A stretch of 64,000 nucleotides of DNA from Psychrobacter sp. GP33 (GTDB taxonomy: Bacteria; Pseudomonadota; Gammaproteobacteria; Pseudomonadales; Moraxellaceae): contig NZ_JACGYX010000007.1 of assembly GCF_014119005.1 (NCBI RefSeq), positions 1-64,000 of the forward strand, read 5' to 3'. The notes under the pieces were generated by a model that saw only the letters and a list, made by a program, of their open reading frames with translations, did not search any database and had not been told where the DNA came from. Below, piece after piece: positions 17,911 to 25,772 of the stretch (its first letter is position 1; each line of letters begins with the position of its first letter). Made by a program: the position numbers and the translations under genes.

Positions 17911-18640
17911 CACGCTAGCATGGCGAGGCTTCGGTGACAGTGAAATAGGTCCACTTCATCAACGTCTTGGTTTACCTAATCAGGATGCCTACTATCTAGA
18001 GCTTGAAAGCAATCCAATATTAATTACTTTGTCTGATGGCTTAGGAAGCAAGTCTCTATCACACTTAGGTGCTCAAGCCGTAACTCGGGCTGTGCAAAGA
18101 TTAGCTCAGCACTCTGTAAACGGATCAGTAGTTCAGCCACTGTCGTTGATTGAGTTATTCTATAACTTCTGGCTAGAAGAACTTAATGGCGTAGATATTG
18201 AGCAATGTCGCTGCACGGCACTCTTTGCAATTGTATGGCAGGAGCAGACTTTAATCGCCCAGCTTGGGGACGGTGATTGTTGTATTGTTACTTCAAATCA
18301 GGATGGCAATGAGAAAAAGGTTCGGTTTTTAACGGAGAAAAATGACGACCTATTTGCAAATCAAACATATTCTTTAGGTCAAGAGTTACAAGCCAGCCAG
18401 TGGCAGTTTTGTTTGCAGCCAACTGTAGAGCTTGATGCTTGCTTCTTGGTAACAGACGGTATTGCTGATGACCTAGCATTAGAGCATAAGACTAGCTTTT
18501 ACCTTGAGTTGTTGAGTCAATATCAGATATTAGCAGACGAGCAAGTTATGTCTGACGTACGGCGCTGGATTAGCCAGTGGCCGGTTGCCGGTCATAGTGA
18601 CGATAAGACCATTGTTGCTCTATTTCGCCAATATCCATAG
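17894..18640 (+). CDS. PP2C-family protein phosphatase
   Basis: Predicted metal-dependent Ser/Thr phosphatase of 248 residues, full length for a single PP2C domain. Metal-site aspartates are visible in NQDAYYL, LSDGLGSKSLSHLG, LGDGDCCIV, LVTDGIADD and HSDDKTIVAL. It has no membrane segment. The start is the first of three consecutive ATGs overlapping the VWA stop; the exact one is uncertain and the ribosome site is weak, in keeping with translational coupling. It should dephosphorylate targets of the kinase encoded next, giving a reversible switch. A truncated, frameshifted homologue lies at 13045-13432. Confidence 0.85.
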   Translation: MMMSGNTLAWRGFGDSEIGPLHQRLGLPNQDAYYLELESNPILITLSDGLGSKSLSHLGAQAVTRAVQRLAQHSVNGSVVQPLSLIELFYNFWLEELNGVDIEQCRCTALFAIVWQEQTLIAQLGDGDCCIVTSNQDGNEKKVRFLTEKNDDLFANQTYSLGQELQASQWQFCLQPTVELDACFLVTDGIADDLALEHKTSFYLELLSQYQILADEQVMSDVRRWISQWPVAGHSDDKTIVALFRQYP

Positions 18641-18695
18641 CAAAGTTCACCTTCTGGATTACGCTAACTCTCATGGGCAGTATAGGAGTTTTTAT

Positions 18696-20201
18696 ATGAC
18701 ACAACAGAAAAAATCCGAATCAAGATTGGTTAAAGATCAGTTATCCCAATGGCATGAGCTCACTAAAGAGTTAGGGAAAGGCGGGCAAGGAGTCGTATAT
18801 CGAACTTCAGATCCTGAAATATTGGTTAAGATGCCGCTTAAAAACCACAAGGAAATTACAGATAAAGCAGAGGTGAAACAGTTTCAAGAGCAAATTGAGA
18901 GCCTATACTTGTTGCCACTAAATAATGATATGCACATTACCAGGCCTCTTTATCTGCTTGAAGAGCGAGCTGGCTATGTGATGCAGATGATGCAAGATAT
19001 GCAGCCAATAGGTGACTGGTTGCCACAAAAAATTAGCAATCTAGCTAAAAAGGAACAAAGCAAGTATAAGCCACCAGTTTGGCTTAATAAAGATGTTGCT
19101 TTAGAAACGGCCTATCCGCTAGCTATGTATGCCAAAAATGGCGGTACTAAGCGAAGGCTGGAACTACTGGCTCAGGCGACTATCGAGTTATTAAGGTTGC
19201 ACAGTGTCGGGGTGGTATTTATGGATGTGTCTCCAGATAATATTTACTGCTCAATGGCACCAGAACACAGTGAAGTGTGGATGATTGATGCCGATAATCT
19301 GCGCTTTGAGGTGGTAAATGCTAAGTCAGGTGTCATAACACCACAATATGGTGCACCAGAAGTCGTTAAAGGTGAAGATGGCGCTAGGGTTGTGAGTGAT
19401 GCTTATTCGTTGTCGCTTTTAGCATTTAAAATGTTAACTATGTCAGGTGCTTTTGATGGGCAGCGCTTTGTTGATGCCCAAGATGATGAAGACGACTGGG
19501 CAGCGGATGATTCTGAAAATGAAGATGCAAGTCTAGAGGTTCAAGCAGAGCAAGGTAGGCTTCCGTTTATATTTGATGCTGAAGATGATAGTAATCGCAA
19601 AGCTGCTAACGGGCTTCCCTCTCATTTGGTTTTAACACCTTCACTACTAGGTTTCTTTCAAAAAATGTTTGGTGAAGGACGCACCGCGCCTTGGCAGCGT
19701 CCTAGTCTTCATTCACTGCCACGTTTGTTAGCCAGTGCAGCTGATAGTTCTATCCAGTGTCGCTGCGGGATGAGCTATTATTACCAGCATTCAAACCCTG
19801 AACAGTCCTGCCCTTATTGTAATCATCAATACCAAAAGCTTTTAGTGGTCAATAGTTATTTTTGCACATCTGAGGGTGCAAGCGAAATGGCATGGACTTG
19901 GGTTTCACCTTTTATTGATGGTCAAGACCTACGACTACCAAGACGATTATCAGGCTGTTTTGATATTGATAATCATAATGCTCCAATGCTTGAAATTAAT
20001 CAGGTTGAGCAAGATTGGTTTATGTATGTATCAGCAGAAGATATACGAGTAGATGTGACAGATAATAGTGGGCATTTTCGTCCCTTAATCAGTCAGTGGT
20101 TACTTGAGAGGCAACAGCTTGAGGAAGGTGTGCAGTTATACTTGCATGCTCCTTACTCCATAGTTATCGAGATTAAGGTTTATAAAAACAATGCGATTTA
20201 A
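18696..20201 (+). CDS. Ser/Thr protein kinase with C-terminal zinc ribbon
   Basis: Predicted protein kinase of 501 residues. Motifs in order: glycine loop LGKGGQGVVY at 26-35, lysine in EILVKMPL (K45), a catalytic loop variant MDVSPDNIYC in place of the usual HRD, a metal loop variant IDADN in place of DFG, and TPQYGAPEV as activation-segment end. An acidic insert (DDEDDWAADDSENED) follows. A four-cysteine zinc ribbon (CRCGMSYYY, CPYCNHQY) sits near residue 360, and the rest is a beta-rich C-terminus. The start has AGGAG upstream. This domain set is that of the kinase in TerY-P triads. Its gene overlaps the helicase gene by 11 bases. Substrates are unknown; operon neighbours are the natural guess. 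Confidence 0.87.
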   Translation: MTQQKKSESRLVKDQLSQWHELTKELGKGGQGVVYRTSDPEILVKMPLKNHKEITDKAEVKQFQEQIESLYLLPLNNDMHITRPLYLLEERAGYVMQMMQDMQPIGDWLPQKISNLAKKEQSKYKPPVWLNKDVALETAYPLAMYAKNGGTKRRLELLAQATIELLRLHSVGVVFMDVSPDNIYCSMAPEHSEVWMIDADNLRFEVVNAKSGVITPQYGAPEVVKGEDGARVVSDAYSLSLLAFKMLTMSGAFDGQRFVDAQDDEDDWAADDSENEDASLEVQAEQGRLPFIFDAEDDSNRKAANGLPSHLVLTPSLLGFFQKMFGEGRTAPWQRPSLHSLPRLLASAADSSIQCRCGMSYYYQHSNPEQSCPYCNHQYQKLLVVNSYFCTSEGASEMAWTWVSPFIDGQDLRLPRRLSGCFDIDNHNAPMLEINQVEQDWFMYVSAEDIRVDVTDNSGHFRPLISQWLLERQQLEEGVQLYLHAPYSIVIEIKVYKNNAI

Positions 20202-23200
20202 ACAACTGAATATTGAAATAAGCCATACTTTCTGGATAGAGCCACTCGATAGTAAAGGACTGATTTTTAAACAGGGGAACTTAGGTCAGCTACGTTTGAG
20301 TTCACGTACGGGTAAATTACAGCTAATTATTAATGGCAAGCTGTTTACTATTACCTTGCGTGAGCCTGCAATATTTAATGATATAGCACTTGGGTTTGAC
20401 CGCGCTAATGCAAACCTTGTTGAAATAACCCGTGTGCATGAGCAAAGGGATTGGCCGCAAGATAATATACAGCTTGAGTTGGCGCTTGCCTCGTTTAATG
20501 GTCCTGAAATTGAACTAGGTCCAATTGATATTGCTCTAGATCCGAGAACATTGGAGCAGGCACAAGCTGCAAATCTAGGTAAGAACTTCGATGCCATCAA
20601 AGTGGCACTTGAGCATAGTTGTAGTTTAAGTTTGTCTGACGAGCCAGATCAACAGTATGCAATTGCCATATTGGGAGAAGGAGCGCTAGATCAGCTTAAA
20701 CGTATAGAGCAAAATGAAAGTGATACCACTTCAGTTAATGAAGCTATGCAGCGAAAGATTAAAAATGGCTTGGTTTTGCTGGGTGATAACTTGCAATTAG
20801 CCATACAGCAATATTCTGCAGTTGAGTTTGATTACCTAGGGATACGTAAGCTAGTAACTCGCTCTCATACTGCGCCCACTCGTACGCTTCGTTTAGTTAA
20901 ATTGCAGCTAAGTTTTAGCGAACAGCAACAAAAAATAGCTTCCTTAGCTTCTCAGCAGCTGAAAAATATTATTGCAGATCAAAAAGGTTATTTATCTACA
21001 TGGGATCGTTATGGTCAATCAGAAGGTGAGCAACTGCTAAAGCGTGCCAGAGCAATTGGTCGTATTGAGGTAGCTCCTGAAGAGTGTGAGATTTACGGTG
21101 AGTCTGGTAGTCAGCTGGCTATCTACGTTAAAAAGGATTTACGCGAGTTACTAACAACACAAGATTCATTATTAATGGTTAGCCCTGAAATGCTAATTCC
21201 CCACCTTGAAGATAATGAGATGGATTGGCAGGCGTTTAGCACTCAGATGCTGGAAGATTATAAGACAAAAAAGGGCTTTGATAGCGGTCTTTCAAGTTGG
21301 GAGCAACAGCCTAGCTTAGAGAATGAAGACGCTAATCTTCAAGAAAAATCAGCACCAGTAGGTAATGATCTTACTCAGATTTTAAAAATAATTAAGGTCG
21401 AGCAGCATCGAATTTTAGTTGAGGGAGCTGATTTACCTTCGGATAATATGGTAATTGTACAGTCTATTATGGGGGATCAAGTACAAATTGAGCGACGAAT
21501 GGCTGCCCGCAATGCGATTATTGAAGGTAAAAGTGCGATGCCTCATCTTGGGTTGCTGATAGAGGAGAGTGCTGTATTACCTAGTGGGCGTACTCAGCGT
21601 CCCGATATAAAGCCATTATCAAGCTTTGTTGAAGCAAAAATATTCCCTGAAAATCCGCCAACCGACATTCAAAAAAAAGCGATTAAGATTGCCTTAAATA
21701 CTCCTGATATCACTATCATTCAAGGACCTCCAGGAACGGGGAAAACGACCGTGATCACCGCCATTATTGAGCGCCTTAATCAGGAGCAGGATAAGAGTAA
21801 ATCAGTGCAGGGTGATATTTTAGTTTCTGGTTATCAACATGATGCGGTACAAAACTTGATAGACCGCTTATCCGTTAATGATTTACCAGCGATAAAGTTT
21901 GGGCGGCGCTCAGGTGAAGAAGATCAAAGTAGCTCAACTGACATCAAACTAGATGAATGGCGCCAGGAAACAGTAAAAAAAGTTTACCAGCATGCACCAG
22001 ACTTAAAAGAGAGTATTGCTTATTTACAGCTCGAACGTGATGCCATAGCATATGCAGCAATGCCAAGCGATAGTGGAGCCTTACGTCTAGTTAACAAAGC
22101 AAAAGCGCTGTTAACAGGTATACCAAGTAGCGATGAGATAATAGTCTTGCTACAGGTTCTGAGGAGTGATTTAGGTAATCAGCAATTGGGTGAGCACGAC
22201 GGTATACTTCTTTTGCGCTCATTACGCCTATCAAAAGCTGCATTTATGGATGATGGTGTCAATAGAGCTGCAGCGTTGATGGCTTGGCTTGAAGCGCAAG
22301 ATATATTTATAGAAGATGTGTATTCAAAGACATTACAACAAGCGATGACTTGGCGCTTAGGAAAGGAGTTAGATTTCTTATCACAGTTAAAACAAGTAAA
22401 ACAGCAACTATTAAAGCAGTTCACGCCACGTCCTCAGCTCAAACGAGCCTTAGCGAGAGAGGACATCAAGCTAGCAATACAAAAATCAATCACTTTATTG
22501 CAAGATAGTAGTCGCCATGCTACTAAAGATAGAGTGCTAATTGAGTATCTTGGTGATTTAGAAGGTAACTCGCACTTAGTGCAAGAAGCTTTAGCAGAAT
22601 ACAATTTAGTATATGGTGCTACAACAGGGCAATCTGAAGGTAAAATAATTCGCCGTTTCAAATCAAGAAGTGGTGATGGTAAAGGCTATTTGCAGTATAG
22701 CACCGTGATTGTTGATGAAGCTGCTCGAGCTAGCCCACGAGATTTAATGATTCCTATGGTACAAGCAAAAGATCGTATCATCTTAGTTGGCGACCACCGT
22801 CAACTGCCTCATATTGTTGACGAATCATTGTTAGAGCAAATGGAACAAGATTTTGAGGATGTAGAATGGCAAGGTGGGAGAGAGCAGTTTGATCAGCATA
22901 TTAAAGAAAGCATGTTCCAATATTTGTTCAATCGTGCTAAACAGTTGGAGCAACAAGATGGCAAGCCTAGAACTATCACGTTAGATGCACAATATCGTAG
23001 CCACCCTTTATTAGGACAGTTTGCCAGCGATCAATTTTACGAGCCTTATGGAGAAGGGTATAAATCGCCTTTGCCGGCAAGTCATTTCTCACAAAAGCTT
23101 GAAGGAATTGAAGATAAAGCAGCTGTGTGGATAGATGTACCATCAATGCTTGGAGATGAAGCTCGTAGCGATACAAAAAGCCGATTTAGAAAAGCAGAGG

Positions 23201-23733
23201 CGGAGCTAATTGCAAAACAGTTGAAGCAATGGATAGATAGTGAACAAGGAGCGAATCTCAGTTTTGGTATAATTTCTTTTTATAAAGAACAGGTTAACAA
23301 GGTTATGGAAGCACTTGCTAAATACCAAATTACTGAACAAGACGAGCAAGGAAACTATGTTATTGCAAGGAGTTATCAAATGCTCTTTGACAGTAAAGGG
23401 AAGGCTGTAGAGGAGCGCATTCGTATTGGTACCGTTGATTCATTTCAAGGTATGGAATTCGATGTGGTGTTTTTATCGATGGTGCGTTCTCAACCACAAA
23501 GTTCAAGATTTTTCCAAGAGCGTAATTTCTTAGCTAAGGAACAGCAGCAAGTATTTGGTCACCTCATGTCCAAGAATCGCCTATGTGTATCTGTGACGCG
23601 CCAAAAAAAGGTGTTGGTTCTTGTAGGCGATAGTCAGCTTATTCAAGCTTCTATTGCAAAACAGGCGGTGCCTGAATTACAAGCGTTTTATGAACTGTGC
23701 AAAGGGGATTCTCAGGGGATATTAATTACATGA
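20191..23733 (+). CDS. Large SF1 helicase (UPF1/DNA2-like)
   Basis: Predicted ATP-dependent nucleic-acid helicase or translocase, 1180 residues. The N-terminal 480 residues are unassigned and rich in beta strands. The helicase core has GPPGTGKT at 512-519, DEAA at 842-845 as motif II, GDHRQLPH, YRSHPLLGQFASDQFY, a VDSFQGMEFDVVFLSMVRS motif V and VSVTRQKKVLVLVGD motif VI. A long helical insert between motifs Ia and II is typical of this subfamily. The ATG overlaps the kinase stop. Its own TGA overlaps the ATG of the next gene. It is probably the motor that finds or unwinds foreign nucleic acid in this system. Confidence 0.88.
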   Translation: MRFKQLNIEISHTFWIEPLDSKGLIFKQGNLGQLRLSSRTGKLQLIINGKLFTITLREPAIFNDIALGFDRANANLVEITRVHEQRDWPQDNIQLELALASFNGPEIELGPIDIALDPRTLEQAQAANLGKNFDAIKVALEHSCSLSLSDEPDQQYAIAILGEGALDQLKRIEQNESDTTSVNEAMQRKIKNGLVLLGDNLQLAIQQYSAVEFDYLGIRKLVTRSHTAPTRTLRLVKLQLSFSEQQQKIASLASQQLKNIIADQKGYLSTWDRYGQSEGEQLLKRARAIGRIEVAPEECEIYGESGSQLAIYVKKDLRELLTTQDSLLMVSPEMLIPHLEDNEMDWQAFSTQMLEDYKTKKGFDSGLSSWEQQPSLENEDANLQEKSAPVGNDLTQILKIIKVEQHRILVEGADLPSDNMVIVQSIMGDQVQIERRMAARNAIIEGKSAMPHLGLLIEESAVLPSGRTQRPDIKPLSSFVEAKIFPENPPTDIQKKAIKIALNTPDITIIQGPPGTGKTTVITAIIERLNQEQDKSKSVQGDILVSGYQHDAVQNLIDRLSVNDLPAIKFGRRSGEEDQSSSTDIKLDEWRQETVKKVYQHAPDLKESIAYLQLERDAIAYAAMPSDSGALRLVNKAKALLTGIPSSDEIIVLLQVLRSDLGNQQLGEHDGILLLRSLRLSKAAFMDDGVNRAAALMAWLEAQDIFIEDVYSKTLQQAMTWRLGKELDFLSQLKQVKQQLLKQFTPRPQLKRALAREDIKLAIQKSITLLQDSSRHATKDRVLIEYLGDLEGNSHLVQEALAEYNLVYGATTGQSEGKIIRRFKSRSGDGKGYLQYSTVIVDEAARASPRDLMIPMVQAKDRIILVGDHRQLPHIVDESLLEQMEQDFEDVEWQGGREQFDQHIKESMFQYLFNRAKQLEQQDGKPRTITLDAQYRSHPLLGQFASDQFYEPYGEGYKSPLPASHFSQKLEGIEDKAAVWIDVPSMLGDEARSDTKSRFRKAEAELIAKQLKQWIDSEQGANLSFGIISFYKEQVNKVMEALAKYQITEQDEQGNYVIARSYQMLFDSKGKAVEERIRIGTVDSFQGMEFDVVFLSMVRSQPQSSRFFQERNFLAKEQQQVFGHLMSKNRLCVSVTRQKKVLVLVGDSQLIQASIAKQAVPELQAFYELCKGDSQGILIT

Positions 23734-25772
23734 GCTTACGTCAATCTAAAGTATTTAAAGTGCTGCACCAACCACATTCTATTGTTCGATATCATCCTAA
23801 AGTAACCCAAGATATCTTATGGCCGTGTTTACGCTTTGCGATCTCTTTACAGGCTAAAGCAGACCAAGACTTAAATATTTTTGAGAACACACTGTTGCGC
23901 TTATTAGGTGAGGGAGGAAGTAATCTTGAGCAACTAAGCAAGCAGATGGGACTTACAAATGAGGAAGGCGAACGTTCCAGCCTTGCAGAGTTCTTGATTC
24001 TTAAATTACAGCAACTAGATTTGATCACTGATAGACTCAGATTAACCCATGAAGGTGAGCAAGTGCTTGATAAAATAAATAGCACTCAAACGCAGGTAAT
24101 AGGCGCCACCGTGTACTTTGATTTAATCAATGATTGCTGGTTACCAGTGATTAGCCGTGGCGAGCTAAAGCCAATTAATGCTGAACAAACACCTGATGGA
24201 TTTATTGAGTTTTTTCAAGGAAGTGTCGGTAATGCTAAACAGATAAAAGCATTACCATTGTTGAGTGAAAGAGATTCTAAAAAGGTACCAGATGAACGTG
24301 ATGTCATTAATATTATTAAGCGTTCCCGACAGCAAAATAAAAAGCTAAAAACCTATTCAGATAGTAGCAGTAACGATGGTCTTGTAACCAGCAGCGGGAC
24401 TATTTCAATTAATCCAGATGCTGAATTAGTCTATCTACATTGCTATGCGTTTATGGTTGCAGGTGTAGATAAATTTTATGTAAGTGATGGTTTCTACTCA
24501 ACCACCCAAGAGCGATTTACCAGAGGGTTTAATAATCGGAGAAACCGTGATAGTAATTCATCAGTAAAGGCAGCATATGAAAGCTTGGATCGAAAAGGCC
24601 GAAGAAATCATCAGCTTCAAGGTATGCAAGAATCAAAATCATTGAGTAGCCTTTACCGAGCATTGACAGAGAAAAAAGTAAAAAATGCTATCGAGCAATC
24701 TGAATACGAGAACAATCTTTCATCCTTTATTAGCAAAAGTTATCACGAAATCGAACAGATATTGGCTGAATGTTATGCATTTTCTAAACTTAATAGTTGT
24801 ATTGATGAGCTAGCCGCTGATCAGCAGCGTAATGCTGACTTGGCATTAAAAATAGCATCAAAATTAGGATTTGAGGTTGAAGGTGGCAAGCTTGTTAATA
24901 ACCTACTTAAGGTAAATAAGGGTAGTATTGTTCACCTTAAGGCAGAGCAGCCTGTCATGTCGCCATTGTTACTTTGTCATTTAGTTGCCGCACGAAGTGA
25001 TGACCAGCAGCCGATGGCTAAGTTAGCTATGGAATACCCTGAACTGCTAAGTGATATTGCTAAATTGCGTCGTTGGCGAAACCCTATCGATCATGGCGAT
25101 GTTGCTAGTATTAGCAATGAGATCGGCTTTAAACAAGTTGAATTTATCAATCTATTAGTAGAGCGAGTGCGTGAAATTTTGTCTGTTTGGTTAAAGCATA
25201 ATAAAAATCGGATACCAGAGAAAAATGTTCCCAACTGGTATAAAGATGATATCCGTAGAGAAGCTAGCCATAAGCTAGATAGCTATTTTGGGTTAATGCG
25301 CAGTCGAATGAGCGAGCATGTCTATCAGGGATTGTTTAATGCATTACTATTTGCCAGTTTAGACGATGCTAGAGACAGAACCAATGCGCTTGCCGGTGCA
25401 TTGCAACATGCACTTTATCAGGCCTGTCAGTCACTTGATGCATATGAAGCAAAAGACATTGAGCATGCAAAACGCCAGTTAGCGAGCTTAGGCGCAGAAC
25501 AGATTATCAAGAGTAACTTGCACAAAGTTCAGCAAGCGATTAATGGCATAAATGCGAGCCTTGGAGCAAACTTCATTGCTTTTTGGGTGCAAATTACTGA
25601 TCAACAGCAAAAAGAGTTTTGGCCTGCTGAAGAATTTGTTAAAGCAGTTGATAGGCTAGATAAGATAAGAGGCCATTCTGGACCAATACTAGATCAGCAT
25701 GAAAGCTTGAACGAAATCGAGAAAACGGTATTTAAACTAATTAAGCGTTTGATGGAGCAATATTGTGGATAA
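23730..25772 (+). CDS. Winged-helix protein with HEPN-like RxxxxH motif
   Basis: I do not recognise a named family for this 680-residue protein. Its start overlaps the helicase stop (ATGA) and has an AGGGGA ribosome site. An N-terminal segment around residues 45-115 looks like a winged helix (LEQLSKQMGLT, then LTHEGEQVL). A mostly helical C-terminal half carries WRNPIDHGD, where R450 and H455 fit the Rx4H pattern of HEPN ribonucleases in their usual RNxxxHG setting. A second RGHSG sits near the C-terminus. A toxic RNase activity is therefore possible but rests on a short motif. A structural or bridging role is the alternative. Confidence 0.7.
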   Translation: MSLRQSKVFKVLHQPHSIVRYHPKVTQDILWPCLRFAISLQAKADQDLNIFENTLLRLLGEGGSNLEQLSKQMGLTNEEGERSSLAEFLILKLQQLDLITDRLRLTHEGEQVLDKINSTQTQVIGATVYFDLINDCWLPVISRGELKPINAEQTPDGFIEFFQGSVGNAKQIKALPLLSERDSKKVPDERDVINIIKRSRQQNKKLKTYSDSSSNDGLVTSSGTISINPDAELVYLHCYAFMVAGVDKFYVSDGFYSTTQERFTRGFNNRRNRDSNSSVKAAYESLDRKGRRNHQLQGMQESKSLSSLYRALTEKKVKNAIEQSEYENNLSSFISKSYHEIEQILAECYAFSKLNSCIDELAADQQRNADLALKIASKLGFEVEGGKLVNNLLKVNKGSIVHLKAEQPVMSPLLLCHLVAARSDDQQPMAKLAMEYPELLSDIAKLRRWRNPIDHGDVASISNEIGFKQVEFINLLVERVREILSVWLKHNKNRIPEKNVPNWYKDDIRREASHKLDSYFGLMRSRMSEHVYQGLFNALLFASLDDARDRTNALAGALQHALYQACQSLDAYEAKDIEHAKRQLASLGAEQIIKSNLHKVQQAINGINASLGANFIAFWVQITDQQQKEFWPAEEFVKAVDRLDKIRGHSGPILDQHESLNEIEKTVFKLIKRLMEQYCG

